Shown here: positions 7,066-14,402 of the stretch, piece by piece
How positions within the stretch are numbered: the stretch's first letter is position 1
How the letters are laid out: each line of letters starts with the position of its first letter
From: Paludibacteraceae bacterium
GTDB lineage: Bacteria; Bacteroidota; Bacteroidia; Bacteroidales; Paludibacteraceae
Length of the DNA: 42,116 nt
Direction of reading: 5' to 3'
Assembly (NCBI GenBank): GCA_017470795.1
Contig: JAFUXZ010000001.1
Location: 1-42,116 of the forward strand
Made by a program: the position numbers and the translations under genes
Notes under the pieces: model-generated
Seen by the model: only the letters and a program-made list of their open reading frames with translations
What the model was told of the DNA's origin: nothing
Database searches by the model: none

Positions 7066-7920
7066 ATGGCGAGGAAAATATACCCACCGGAGCTTGAGGA
7101 ATACGTCCGCGAACACTTCAAGACTCTCACCATCAAACAGCTGGCGCCAAAGATCCGGGAGGATCTCGGCATAGACATCACACCGGCGCAGATGAAAGCC
7201 TACACTCACAACCACGGGATCCACTACGGCAGAGCCGGAAAGAAAATAGACGCGCAAAGACTTACAACACCAGAGCAGGATGCTTTCATACTGGCCAACT
7301 ACAAAGGAACCGGACACCAGGCGATGGCTGACCTCTTAAACGAGCGCTTCGGCACCCACTTCACAAAGGGACAGGTCAAAGCATACTACGCAAGGAACAA
7401 GCTCGACAGCGGTCGCACCGGTTATTTTGTCAAAGGGCAGCAGTCCTGGAACAAAGGACTCAAGCAGACCGACTTCATGAGCGCCGAAGCTATTGAGAGA
7501 ACCAAGGCGACACGCTTCCAAAAAGGTCAGGTACCGCACAACGGGGGCACACCGATCGGAACCGTGAGGCTCAGGCAGGCAACAAAGAACAAGCCGCACT
7601 CTCACCCATATTACTGGGAAAAGGTTGCAGAGCCGAACCGCTGGAGGTTAAAGCATCAGCTCGAATGGGAACGCCACAACGGACCGATCCCGGACGGCTG
7701 CATGGTGACCTTTGCAGACGGCAACACCCTCAACTATGACATCAGCAACCTGCTCCTGGAGACCAAAGCGCAGCACGCGGTAAAGAATCGCCACCACCTA
7801 CACGGCAGCGACATCGAGACCGAAGAAGTGGCCAACGCCATGGCCGACCTGATGATCGCAACAACGGCAGCAGGCCAAAGGCGAAAGAAACAACGAAAAG
7901 GGAGGAAAAAGACAGAATGA
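7066..7920 (+). CDS. HNH homing-type endonuclease with duplicated N-terminal HTH module
   Basis: 284 aa. Residues about 5-60 and 66-115 are two copies of one helix-turn-helix-like module. Compare LTIKQLAPKIREDLGIDITP, then QMKAYTHNHGIHYG, with HQAMADLLNERFGTHFTKGQ, then VKAYYARNKLDSG. A basic linker follows. The HNH_3-type nuclease core is about 205-245 (RLKHQLEWERHNGPIPDG, then GNTLNYDISNLLLET), with the paired His and Asn/Asp residues in place. The tail is very basic. Such enzymes cut DNA and may be selfish homing elements or help packaging. This one stands alone, not inside another gene, and its stop overlaps the next start. Confidence 0.82.
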   Translation: MARKIYPPELEEYVREHFKTLTIKQLAPKIREDLGIDITPAQMKAYTHNHGIHYGRAGKKIDAQRLTTPEQDAFILANYKGTGHQAMADLLNERFGTHFTKGQVKAYYARNKLDSGRTGYFVKGQQSWNKGLKQTDFMSAEAIERTKATRFQKGQVPHNGGTPIGTVRLRQATKNKPHSHPYYWEKVAEPNRWRLKHQLEWERHNGPIPDGCMVTFADGNTLNYDISNLLLETKAQHAVKNRHHLHGSDIETEEVANAMADLMIATTAAGQRRKKQRKGRKKTE

Positions 7921-8411
7921 AAAAACTGCTTTATATCTGCTCACCTTGCAGAGGCAACGACGGAAACTACGAGCACAACATCGCGATGGCTCAGGAATAC
8001 TGCCAGCTGGTCATGCTGACACTGCCCGACTACATACCGATCGCTCCGCACGTGTACTTCACCCAGTTTTTGGATGATACAAATGAGGCACAGAGGACGC
8101 TCGGCATGGATGCAGGCATCGAACTCCTCAGCCGGTGCGACGGTATGCTCGTTTTTTATATGCAAAACCCGAGCGCCGGGATGCGCAGGGAGCTGAAATA
8201 TGCCAAAGAGCACAACATCCCGATCATGGACGCCGCGGAGGTATTCAAGGAGCTCCCGGATCTTATGCCTGCTGCCGTGGAAGCTGGCACGCCTGCTGCC
8301 GCTCCGCTTTTAAGAGAGGCCCATCCTGCTGCAATGGACGAGATCATGGCACAGTTTCAAAAGCAATTTGATCCTGCTGCCGCTCCGGGCTTTTTAAGGA
8401 GCGCAACATGA
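7917..8411 (+). CDS. DUF4406/DUF7768-like nucleoside deoxyribosyltransferase-fold protein
   Basis: 164 aa. The start (LLYICSPCRG, then NIAMAQEYCQLVMLTLPDYI) and core (PIAPHVYFTQFLDD, RCDGMLVFYMQNPSAGMRRE) match the nucleoside 2-deoxyribosyltransferase-like fold of the DUF4406 group. The mid-protein Asp in CDGMLVF and Glu in MRREL are where the fold's active site would be. The last 50 residues are Ala/Pro-rich and probably disordered. Start and stop overlap both neighbours as ATGA, so it is translationally coupled between the HNH and RecU-like genes. It could act on nucleotides, but activity is unproven. Confidence 0.72.
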   Translation: MKKLLYICSPCRGNDGNYEHNIAMAQEYCQLVMLTLPDYIPIAPHVYFTQFLDDTNEAQRTLGMDAGIELLSRCDGMLVFYMQNPSAGMRRELKYAKEHNIPIMDAAEVFKELPDLMPAAVEAGTPAAAPLLREAHPAAMDEIMAQFQKQFDPAAAPGFLRSAT

Positions 8412-9031
8412 TGACCGGAAAGAACCAGGAGGGATACCCGGATCCAACAGCCACAGAGGCGGTGGAAAGTGTCGAGAGATACGAAAGGGCCATGAGGGGC
8501 AGGCGCTCGCGTGCAGCAGGTGAGCACTTTGAGAACCTGATCAGCTCAAGCCTCGCGTGGTACGAATCCATGGGCGTGGCATTTATTGAAAAGACGCCGG
8601 AACCAATGCGACCACTCCGGAAGCCAAACCGACAGGGCCAGTTTTTAGCTTGCTACACCAAGCAGGGACAGCCGGACTTCAAGGGCACCCTCACAGGCGG
8701 CCGCTCGGTCGTTTTTGAGGCAAAGCACACGGACGGCGACCGGATCACATACGACCGGCTAACTGAGGAGCAGGTGGAGGCACTGGCCAGACATCACAAG
8801 CTCGGAGCCGCCACCTTTGTGCTGGTGAGCTTCGGGCTCCAGGACTTCTACCGGATCCCCTGGGAGACGTTCCGAGACATGAAAGAGATCTACGGGCGCA
8901 AGTACATCCGCCAGGACGAGCTTGAGAGCTGCCGCGTGGATTTTATGAGCGGAGTGGTCAAGATGCTGGAGGGCATCGAGATCACCTACGGAGAGGAGGA
9001 CGAGGATGAACAAAGCAATGCTAAGCAGTAA
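8408..9031 (+). CDS. recU: RecU-like Holliday junction resolvase
   Basis: 207 aa. RecU-type enzymes resolve four-way junctions made during recombination and replication. The core (about 38-165) begins GEHFENLISSSLAWYESMG and has the nuclease residues QPDFKGTL and VVFEAKHTD (Asp, then ExK). It continues ITYDRLTEEQVEALARHHKL and FVLVSFGLQDFYRIPWE, all typical of RecU. The acidic tail differs from cellular RecU. The start overlaps the preceding stop (ATGA), and its end overlaps the methyltransferase start by 26 nt. It pairs functionally with the ERF protein and SSB. Confidence 0.88.
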   Translation: MMTGKNQEGYPDPTATEAVESVERYERAMRGRRSRAAGEHFENLISSSLAWYESMGVAFIEKTPEPMRPLRKPNRQGQFLACYTKQGQPDFKGTLTGGRSVVFEAKHTDGDRITYDRLTEEQVEALARHHKLGAATFVLVSFGLQDFYRIPWETFRDMKEIYGRKYIRQDELESCRVDFMSGVVKMLEGIEITYGEEDEDEQSNAKQ

Positions 9032-9284
9032 GGCGATGAACTGGTGCACTCCTGCAGACTTCTTTGAGAAGCTCGACAAGGAGCTCCACTTCAACCTGGA
9101 TCCTGCTGCAACACATAAAAGCGCCAAGTGCGCGAACTACTTCACACCGGAAGAAAACGGCCTGGAGCAATCGTGGGGGGGTGCCGAGTGTTTTGCAATC
9201 CTCCATACGGTCGGCAAATTGCTGACTGGGTGCGCAAGGGCTTCCAGGAATCCCAAACGCCTGGCACAATGGTCGCCATGCTGA
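9006..9284 (+). CDS. Phage Dam-type N6-adenine methyltransferase, N-terminal part (frameshifted)
   Basis: Residues 1-58 (MNWCTPADFFEKLDKELHFN, then LDPAATHKSAKCANYFTPEE, NGLEQSWGG) are a clear start of the phage DNA N-6-adenine methyltransferase family (PF05869). After the G7 tract at 9175-9181 the frame goes astray and stops at 9282-9284. The catalytic NPPY motif lies in another frame just downstream. One more G (G8) would restore a continuous protein reading SWGGCRVFCNPPYG across the join. The cause may be phase variation at the G tract, ribosomal slippage, a true inactivating mutation or an assembly error. AGAGGAGGACGAGG precedes the ATG. Confidence 0.8.
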   Translation: MNKAMLSSKAMNWCTPADFFEKLDKELHFNLDPAATHKSAKCANYFTPEENGLEQSWGGAECFAILHTVGKLLTGCARASRNPKRLAQWSPC

Positions 9285-9484
9285 TCCCGGCAAGGACGGA
9301 CACGCAATACTGGCACGACTACATCCTGGGCGGCAAAGCCGACGAGGTGCGATTTATAAAAGGGCGGCTCAAGTTTACAGACGAGGACGGCCGCGCAACA
9401 GATCCGGCACCTTTTCCATCAGCTCTCGTTATATGGAGAAGCCCAGAACAGAGAAACATACCAACCAACTGCATCACAATGTAA
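9128..9484 (+). CDS. Phage Dam-type N6-adenine methyltransferase, C-terminal part (out of frame with its start)
   Basis: Meaningful coding begins at about 9182, after the G7 tract; the formal GTG at 9128 has no ribosome-binding site. It carries the catalytic motif IV as VFCNPPYGR, then QIADWVRKGFQESQ, MVAMLIPARTDTQYWHDYI, VRFIKGRLKF and PFPSALVIW, all in the order expected of PF05869. It should be read as the second half of the gene that starts at 9006, in the -1 frame relative to it. As it stands no intact enzyme is encoded unless the ribosome or polymerase slips on the G tract. The target would probably be GATC, but this is inferred. Confidence 0.75.
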   Translation: MRELLHTGRKRPGAIVGGCRVFCNPPYGRQIADWVRKGFQESQTPGTMVAMLIPARTDTQYWHDYILGGKADEVRFIKGRLKFTDEDGRATDPAPFPSALVIWRSPEQRNIPTNCITM

Positions 9485-9500
9485 CGCCTGGCAGCAGGCG
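9485..9500 (+). other. Short GC-rich hairpin after the methyltransferase
   Basis: CGCCTG (9485-9490) and CAGGCG (9495-9500) form a perfect 6-bp stem with a GCAG loop, starting one base after the TAA at 9482-9484. No T-tract follows, so it is a weak terminator at best. It may protect mRNA ends or separate translation units. Confidence 0.4.
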
Positions 9501-9517
9501 AGAAAAGGAGGAGAAAC

Positions 9518-9640
9518 ATGAACGCAACAGCCATCTGCATCACATTGATCATCTGCGCCACGCTGGTGCTCTTGAGCGTCATCAATAAAGGCGGCAACGG
9601 CAGCAGTCGTAAGGACAACGACAAAAAGGAGGGCGACTGA
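9518..9640 (+). CDS. Small single-span membrane protein
   Basis: 40 aa. One hydrophobic helix (about residues 4-22, ICITLIICATLVLLSVI) is followed by a polar, Lys/Asp-rich tail. The ATG at 9518 has AAGGAGGAGAAAC upstream, and its stop overlaps the next start as TGATG. A one-span peptide in the early operon could act at the host membrane, for example in superinfection control, but nothing in the sequence proves it. Confidence 0.6.
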   Translation: MNATAICITLIICATLVLLSVINKGGNGSSRKDNDKKEGD

Positions 9641-9888
9641 TGGGACAAGCAACCTGCAGAGCCTGCGGAGCTCCGATATTATGGATCAAAACCCGCGCCG
9701 GGAAGTCGATGCCATGCGATGCCAAGCCGCAGAGCTATGTCGAATCACCGGGAGGACCTCAAAAGATTGTGACCGCTGCCGGGGACGTGATCTCCTGCAA
9801 CCTGGTCGAAGTCCATCAGAGCAACAAACGGGGCTACGTGCCACACTGGGCGACCTGCCCGAACGCGGACAGCTTCCGCCGGAAATGA
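9640..9888 (+). CDS. Zinc-ribbon-like early protein
   Basis: 82 aa. It starts TCRACGAPILWIKTRAGKSM, then PCDAKP, and ends GYVPHWATCPNADSFRR. The CxxC plus the later Cys residues and a His suggest one zinc site. This family recurs in Gram-positive phages as a hypothetical protein. The start is coupled to the small membrane protein (TGATG), and AAAAGGAGGGCG precedes it. Function unknown. Confidence 0.72.
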   Translation: MGQATCRACGAPILWIKTRAGKSMPCDAKPQSYVESPGGPQKIVTAAGDVISCNLVEVHQSNKRGYVPHWATCPNADSFRRK

Positions 9889-9983
9889 GCATCACCAGGA
9901 CGCTCACCATCACGGAGACCATCCGCCTAAGCATTGAACCGAAAGAAACCGAACAAAACCCAAAGAAAGCGGTCGGTTATTAA
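9885..9983 (+). CDS. Possible 32-residue peptide
   Basis: The ATG at 9885 overlaps the preceding stop as ATGA, and the frame ends at TAA 9981-9983. The peptide is Thr/Ile-rich then Lys/Glu-rich (SITRTLTITETIRLSIEP). No good ribosome-binding site of its own is seen, so translation would depend on coupling. It is short and has no family match, so it could be chance. Confidence 0.35.
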   Translation: MSITRTLTITETIRLSIEPKETEQNPKKAVGY

Positions 9984-9999
9984 AAAGAGGAGGAAAGAC

Positions 10000-10245
10000 A
10001 TGATAACAGACGAGGAGTTTGACGGCTTCCGCAAGGCAATGAAAGAAGTCGCAGACAAGAAGATGCGCAAACTCTCCAAGAAGCTCGAGCACTGGGCTGG
10101 CATATACTTCGGCGAGCCAGTGGTGATCATATACGCAAGAAAAGGCGCGGTCATAGAGACCAAGGACGGCGAGAAGTGTATCGTTGAACCATCAGGAGGC
10201 AAACCATGGGGAAAGAGAAAAGACAAGGAGCCTACTTCAAAATAA
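10000..10245 (+). CDS. Hypothetical early protein
   Basis: 81 aa. A charged N-terminal helix (EEFDGFRKAMKEVADKKMRK) is followed by a short beta-like part (GEPVVIIYARKGAVIETKDG) and a basic tail. No family recognised. The ATG at 10000 lies 8 nt after AGAGGAGG. It overlaps the next gene by 40 nt, and the two are probably co-translated. Confidence 0.65.
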   Translation: MITDEEFDGFRKAMKEVADKKMRKLSKKLEHWAGIYFGEPVVIIYARKGAVIETKDGEKCIVEPSGGKPWGKRKDKEPTSK

Positions 10246-10520
10246 CGCCGAACCCATCCGGCCGGATGAATCCCGGAGACGTCGCCTGCTGCCCTCTGGT
10301 CTCCAATGTGGGTACCTGGGACGAGGTAAAAGACAAGCACCACGACTGGGAGCTCTCCGAGTGTCCTGAGTGCGGTGCCGGGATCTGGCTCTCCACCATC
10401 GCGGTGGCACTGATCCGGGAGGGCGGACGATACGCCTGCACCAAGTGTGCGCTTCAAGGTGCAGCAGGAGGAACCGCCGAGGATCTCAAACGCATCCGAA
10501 AGGAGCACGGCCATGGGTAA
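10206..10520 (+). CDS. Zinc-ribbon protein
   Basis: 104 aa. Two CxxC pairs, CPECGAG and CTKCAL, are separated by about 25 residues, with another CC near position 28. This fits a zinc ribbon of the kind that binds nucleic acid or RNA polymerase. The ATG at 10206 follows CAGGAGGCAAACC inside the end of the previous gene. The end overlaps the following gene by 8 nt. No specific family recognised. Confidence 0.68.
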   Translation: MGKEKRQGAYFKITPNPSGRMNPGDVACCPLVSNVGTWDEVKDKHHDWELSECPECGAGIWLSTIAVALIREGGRYACTKCALQGAAGGTAEDLKRIRKEHGHG

Positions 10521-10818
10521 GAGGACAAAGATGCAGCAGGGGCAGCAGGACAAGAAATACCGACAGCTCTGCGACGACCTTGCACGCATCGCCTCTACTC
10601 TCTCCGGAGAGGATCAGAAAACGGTCGAGGAGGCGGCGGATATTATATACGACTACACCGGCGCGGTGGAAATGACTGCCAGGCTGGTGAATCAATACGA
10701 AACGGCGGCGGAGCCTACAAGACGAGGCGGTGGGATCTTCTACTGCCCGTCCTGCTGCCGGAGGATAAGCGCAAACAACGAGCATTGCCACTGGTGCGGC
10801 AAGCTGCTCGAATGGTAG
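10513..10818 (+). CDS. Helical protein with C-terminal zinc ribbon
   Basis: 101 aa. A helical front half (QLCDDLARIASTLSGEDQKT, then VEEAADIIYDYTGAVE) leads to a zinc ribbon at the end (YCPSCCRRIS, then HCHWCGKLL). The ATG at 10513 has AAAGGAGCACGGCC upstream; the upstream in-frame codons overlap another gene and lack a site. This is the third zinc-ribbon protein in a row, and their clustering suggests related regulatory or adaptor roles. Function unknown. Confidence 0.68.
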   Translation: MGKRTKMQQGQQDKKYRQLCDDLARIASTLSGEDQKTVEEAADIIYDYTGAVEMTARLVNQYETAAEPTRRGGGIFYCPSCCRRISANNEHCHWCGKLLEW

Positions 10819-10857
10819 AAAAAAGCACCAAAATCAACAAGAAACGGGGGACATATT

Positions 10858-12246
10858 ATGTCAAAAGAACCAAAGGAAACCAAAGCAGAACCAAAGCAAA
10901 AAGGAACTGCTGCCGGTGTGCCGGTTTATTGTGCGCATGACAAGATCGTGGACACGGTAAAGATGGTACCGAACCCGGCAAACCCAAACAAGCACCCGGA
11001 CGACCAGATCAAGATGCTGGCCAAGATCATCAAGTCATCGGGCTGGCGCCAGCCGATCACGGTCTCCAACCGCTCCGGCTACATCGTAAAGGGGCACGGC
11101 CGTCTCATGGCTGCACAGCTGGCAGGTCTCGACCAGGTGCCGGTTGACTATCAGGACTACGCATCGGAGGCGGAGGAATATGCCGACCTCATAGCTGACA
11201 ACCGCATCGCCGAGCTGGCAGAGGTTGACAACAAGATGCTGGCCGACATCTTTGCAGAGATCGACACCGGAGAGATCGACCTGGACCAGACCGGCTACAA
11301 GGAGACAGAGATCGAGCAGATCATCAACCAGCTGGCGGAATCCGTGCACGAGGAGCTCGACAACGACAAGGGCGACGACTTCGATCCTGAGCCTGCTGCC
11401 GCTCCGGTCTCTATGGTGGGCGACGTGTGGATCCTCGGCCGTCATCGTGTTATGTGCGGCGACTCCACAAACGAGAAGCAGGTCGCTGAGCTCCTGGGTG
11501 GTGCACAGCCCGAGATCCTGCTCACTGATCCACCGTACTGCTCCGGCGGCTTCCAGGAGGGGGGGCGGTCATCGGGCTCGATCGGGACGAAACGATACGA
11601 CAAGGACGGCAAGGAAATCGAGGTAAAGATAGCAAACGACACGCTGAGCACGAGGGGCTACCAGTCCCTGATCAAGAACGTGCTGGCGAACAGTCCGGCG
11701 ACGGTGGCTTATATCTTTACAGACTGGAGAATGTGGGTATATCTCTACGATTTAGTGGAGAGCTCAGGACTGGGGGTGAAGTCAATGATCGTATGGGATA
11801 AGCAGACGCCCGGCATGGGCTTCGGATGGAGAGCCCAGCACGAGCTTTGTATGTTTGGCATCAAGCGCAAAGCCAACTGGGACAACCACAAAGGATACGG
11901 CAACGTCATCCAGTGCACCCGCTCCGGCAATGAGCTCCACCCAACCCAGAAACCGCTGGAGCTCCTGGAGAAGATCCTCGACAACACCGCCTGGGCGCTG
12001 GGCGTCTATGATCCGTTCGGAGGCAGCGGGACCAGCCTTGCAGCAGCTGAGAAGCAGGGGCAGCAGGCGTACATCATGGAACTCACACCGGGCTACACGG
12101 ACACCATCGTCCGCCGCTATGTGCAGCTCACCGGTGACACCGACCTGCATCTGATCCGCAAAGGAAAGGAGCAAGCCCGTGAGGTATGGGCTCCTATTTT
12201 GGCAGCAGGGGCAGCAGGCGTGGAAACAAACAACGGGGAGGTGTAG
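10858..12246 (+). CDS. ParB-domain/DNA methyltransferase fusion (beta-class, N6-adenine or N4-cytosine)
   Basis: 462 aa. A ParB-like domain (about 30-125: NPNKHPDDQIKMLAKIIKSS, then VKGHGRLMAAQLAGL) is fused to a methyltransferase that begins at GDVWILGRHRVMCGDST. Motif IV TDPPYCSGGF comes before the SAM-binding motif I DPFGGSGTSLAAA, an order that defines the beta class. HPTQKPLELLEKIL lies between them. It probably modifies phage DNA against host restriction; the recognised sequence cannot be read from the protein. The ATG at 10858 follows an unusual GGGGGACATATT spacer. It is long for an early gene here and looks intact, unlike the Dam-type gene. Confidence 0.9.
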   Translation: MSKEPKETKAEPKQKGTAAGVPVYCAHDKIVDTVKMVPNPANPNKHPDDQIKMLAKIIKSSGWRQPITVSNRSGYIVKGHGRLMAAQLAGLDQVPVDYQDYASEAEEYADLIADNRIAELAEVDNKMLADIFAEIDTGEIDLDQTGYKETEIEQIINQLAESVHEELDNDKGDDFDPEPAAAPVSMVGDVWILGRHRVMCGDSTNEKQVAELLGGAQPEILLTDPPYCSGGFQEGGRSSGSIGTKRYDKDGKEIEVKIANDTLSTRGYQSLIKNVLANSPATVAYIFTDWRMWVYLYDLVESSGLGVKSMIVWDKQTPGMGFGWRAQHELCMFGIKRKANWDNHKGYGNVIQCTRSGNELHPTQKPLELLEKILDNTAWALGVYDPFGGSGTSLAAAEKQGQQAYIMELTPGYTDTIVRRYVQLTGDTDLHLIRKGKEQAREVWAPILAAGAAGVETNNGEV

Positions 12247-12249
12247 CTG

Positions 12250-12753
12250 ATGACCAAGAAAACGGACGCGATCAAGGAACGCCTCCAGGCATACGCAGAG
12301 ATGCGCAGAGACCACGAGATACAACTCGAGCGCCTGGAGAGGCTCAGGGCTTCCATGGAATACAAGAGCCCGAGCTTCGAGCCGGTACCTGGAGGCGGAG
12401 GCGGTGACAAAGACAAGATGACCAACTACGTGGCGGAGGTCATGGAGCTGGAAAAAGAGATCGGCGACGACCTGCGCATCATGGAGAACGAGCGCAGAGC
12501 TCTCGACCATCTCATCCGGAAGATCCCAAAAGCCGACGAGCGTGCGGTTGTACGCATGAAATACTTCGACGGCATGGGCTGGACGGACATCACTCGCGCC
12601 ATCTTCCACCGTGAGCCCGACTACAAGACAGCGGCCAGGGCATACCAGCAGCGCACGTACAAGCTCCACGGCTCTGCTCTCGTCTCGCTTGCAAAGATTT
12701 ATATATCCGAGACAGAAAAAAACGAAAAAACCAAACCCAAGAAAAGCCAATAA
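12250..12753 (+). CDS. ArpU/RinA-type late transcription regulator (DUF1492-like)
   Basis: 167 aa. A long helical N-terminal half (about 1-90) is followed by a sigma-70 region-4-like helix-turn-helix (about 90-150: IRKIPKADERAVVRMKYFDG, then MGWTDITRAIF and an arginine/tyrosine-rich recognition part). Proteins of this type close the early operon in many Gram-positive phages and switch on packaging and structural genes. It is the last early gene and faces the late control region. GGGGAGGTG precedes the ATG at 12250. It probably acts on the repeats at 12791-12830, which is inferred from position. Confidence 0.8.
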   Translation: MTKKTDAIKERLQAYAEMRRDHEIQLERLERLRASMEYKSPSFEPVPGGGGGDKDKMTNYVAEVMELEKEIGDDLRIMENERRALDHLIRKIPKADERAVVRMKYFDGMGWTDITRAIFHREPDYKTAARAYQQRTYKLHGSALVSLAKIYISETEKNEKTKPKKSQ

Positions 12754-12790
12754 ACCCAACGGTTTTAGTCGGTTAATGTGGGAGTTTTTG

Positions 12791-12842
12791 GAAGTAATCG
12801 GTAGAAATCGGAAGCGCACGGAAGTAGAACGCGTGTTATTAT
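12791..12842 (+). promoter_or_regulatory. Candidate late promoter with phased 10-bp repeats
   Basis: Four back-to-back decamers lie at 12791-12830: GAAGTAATCG, GTAGAAATCG, GAAGCGCACG, GAAGTAGAAC. They are related and exactly one helical turn apart. A -10-like TATTAT follows at 12837-12842. No good -35 box is found 17 nt upstream, as expected for an activator-dependent promoter. The late regulator gene ends 37 nt upstream. Promoter use is inferred. Confidence 0.5.
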
Positions 12843-12880
12843 CAGACTGAATAAGAACCGGGAAAACAAACCGGACAAAG

Positions 12881-12912
12881 CAGCAGGCAACCCCGTCCTG
12901 CTGTTTTTGTTT
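12881..12912 (+). terminator. Rho-independent terminator between early and late operons
   Basis: CAGCAGG (12881-12887) pairs with CCTGCTG (12897-12903) around a 9-nt loop, followed by TTTTTGTTT. It lies after the candidate late promoter and just before the first late gene. It may therefore stop early read-through and be overcome by the late regulator. Confidence 0.8.
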
Positions 12913-12929
12913 GCGAAAGGAGGCACGCC

Positions 12930-13592
12930 ATGGCTGAGGGTATGCAGATCTCAATCAAGAACTACGCCAAGCTATGCAGCGACCTCCAGGCGATGAACAA
13001 GGACGCGGAGAAAGCAATCAGCAGAACCGTGGCCGACTTCAAAAGCCGTGCACCCGGATGGATCAGCCAGGCAGTCTCTGACGAGTACACAATCAAGAAG
13101 TCAGAGGTCAAGGGTGCCATGGTCGGAGCCAAGAAGATCGGCTCCATCAAAGTCAGCGGTACCATGGTTGACAACATCGGCCTGGAGTACAAAGGACGGC
13201 TACTCACTCCGCTCCACTTCAAAATGAAACCAAAGAAGCCAAAGGCTGCCAGGGAAAAAGACAAGCGCCTGATCCCGGGCGAGAACGTCGAGGGCTTCAC
13301 CGGCGAAGTGGCTCCGGTCTATCCGATAAAGGCATACCAGATAAACGTGGAGATCCACAAAGGCAAGGCCAAGAACCTGCCGAGCGGAGCGTTCCTGGGA
13401 ACCAATAAAGGCGAGGGCTTCATTCCATTCCAAAGGACTGGAGACAGCCGCACGCCGATCACCTCCATCAAGTCCACCTCCATCCCTCAAATGATCACCA
13501 ACGAAAAGGTGGCCGAGGACATCCAGAAGCGGATCGAGGAGGGAATGATTGCACGACTAAACCACCACGTCGAGCAGGCCATGAGCAAGTAG
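12930..13592 (+). CDS. Prophage minor tail protein Z-like (GPZ family)
   Basis: 220 aa. The sequence resembles the lambda Z-like minor tail protein family. It has a helical N-terminus (SISRTV-like AISRTVADFKSRAPGWISQA), a basic middle, a substrate-like GKAKNLPSGAFLG and the typical C-terminal end RTPITSIKSTSIPQMI, then helices. Lambda Z acts in tail completion. Here it is the first late gene, before the terminase and far from the tail cluster, which is odd. The ATG at 12930 follows AAAGGAGGCACGCC. It may join the head to the contractile tail; this is inferred. Confidence 0.65.
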   Translation: MAEGMQISIKNYAKLCSDLQAMNKDAEKAISRTVADFKSRAPGWISQAVSDEYTIKKSEVKGAMVGAKKIGSIKVSGTMVDNIGLEYKGRLLTPLHFKMKPKKPKAAREKDKRLIPGENVEGFTGEVAPVYPIKAYQINVEIHKGKAKNLPSGAFLGTNKGEGFIPFQRTGDSRTPITSIKSTSIPQMITNEKVAEDIQKRIEEGMIARLNHHVEQAMSK

Positions 13593-13838
13593 GCAGGCCA
13601 CTCCGCCACACCAAGCGGATGCAGCCGACGCCCGGGCGCGACGCCAACCCAAAGGCGACCGCCCCGCCCCGCCAGTCTCCGAACCCATCCGGAGTCCGGC
13701 AAGGTACTGTGACTGCTCTCAACCGCCTGCGGTGCTGGCGAGCCCAGAATCTGAAAATTTTTTGAGAAAAATTTTTCGGGCGTTTCGTTTCGTCTGCCCG
13801 GCGGCGACCGCCCGGAGAAAGTGAAAGGAGGCGCCAGG
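13593..13838 (+). other. 246-bp non-coding region before the small terminase gene, candidate packaging site
   Basis: No plausible gene is present. The first 160 nt are very C/G-rich. Then an abrupt pair of A-tracts, A4T6 at 13754-13763 and A5T5 at 13767-13776, lies in a GC-rich setting. Such tracts bend DNA. Lambda cos sites lie beside the Nu1 gene and use bent DNA for small-terminase binding, so this is the best candidate for the cos/pac site. There is no direct evidence. Confidence 0.4.
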
Positions 13839-14402
13839 ATGGCGGCAAAGGAAAACCTACAAAGCACCGCTGTCGTGGCATCGCTTTTTAATCTCAGCGA
13901 GAGGCGCGTGCAGCAGCTGGCAAAAGAGGGCGTCATCGAGGGCCGCAAGGTTGACGGCGTTTATCAATTCGACCTGCTCCCGACGGTGCGCAAGTACATC
14001 ACGTACCTGAGCGACAAAGCAAACGGACGCGATCAGAAAAACAGAAAAACCGAGGAGGAAAAGCTCGCCGCTGAGGCAGATCTGAAAAGAGCCAAGGCGG
14101 ACATGGCGGAGCTCCAGCTCAAAGAACTGCGCGGACAGATGCACCGCAGCGAGGACGTTGAGGCGATCACGACCGACCTGGTCTATACGATACGCAGCAT
14201 GATCATCGCACTGCCGGGACGGCTCGCCGTCGATGTGGCAGCGGTTGACACTGCTCCAGAAGCGTCGGAAATTATCCGGCGCGAGTGCTATCAGGTGCTG
14301 GAGGAGCTTTCCAACTACAAATACGATCCCGAGGAATACGCCAAACGCGTGAGGGAGCGCGAGGGCTGGAAAGAGGCAACGGATGACGGTGACGAAGAAT
14401 GA
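13839..14402 (+). CDS. terS: Terminase small subunit, Nu1-like
   Basis: 187 aa. It binds phage DNA at the packaging site and brings in the large subunit. A winged helix-turn-helix lies at about 8-50 (AVVASLFNLSERRVQQLAKE, then GVIEGRKVDGVYQF). A long Lys/Glu/Ala helix (70-105) serves oligomerisation, and a C-terminal part (MIIALPGRLAVDVAAV) is seen in lambda Nu1-type proteins. The ATG at 13839 follows AAAGGAGGCGCCAGG. It overlaps the large-subunit gene by 20 nt, which suggests coupled synthesis. Its likely target is the non-coding stretch just upstream. Confidence 0.85.
   Translation: MAAKENLQSTAVVASLFNLSERRVQQLAKEGVIEGRKVDGVYQFDLLPTVRKYITYLSDKANGRDQKNRKTEEEKLAAEADLKRAKADMAELQLKELRGQMHRSEDVEAITTDLVYTIRSMIIALPGRLAVDVAAVDTAPEASEIIRRECYQVLEELSNYKYDPEEYAKRVREREGWKEATDDGDEE

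Noticed and set aside
11782..12954. A 390-codon open frame on the - strand
   Set aside because: It lies opposite the methyltransferase fusion and the late regulator, both with clear families and ribosome-binding sites. Its own sequence is Leu/Val/His-rich, as expected of an antisense shadow.
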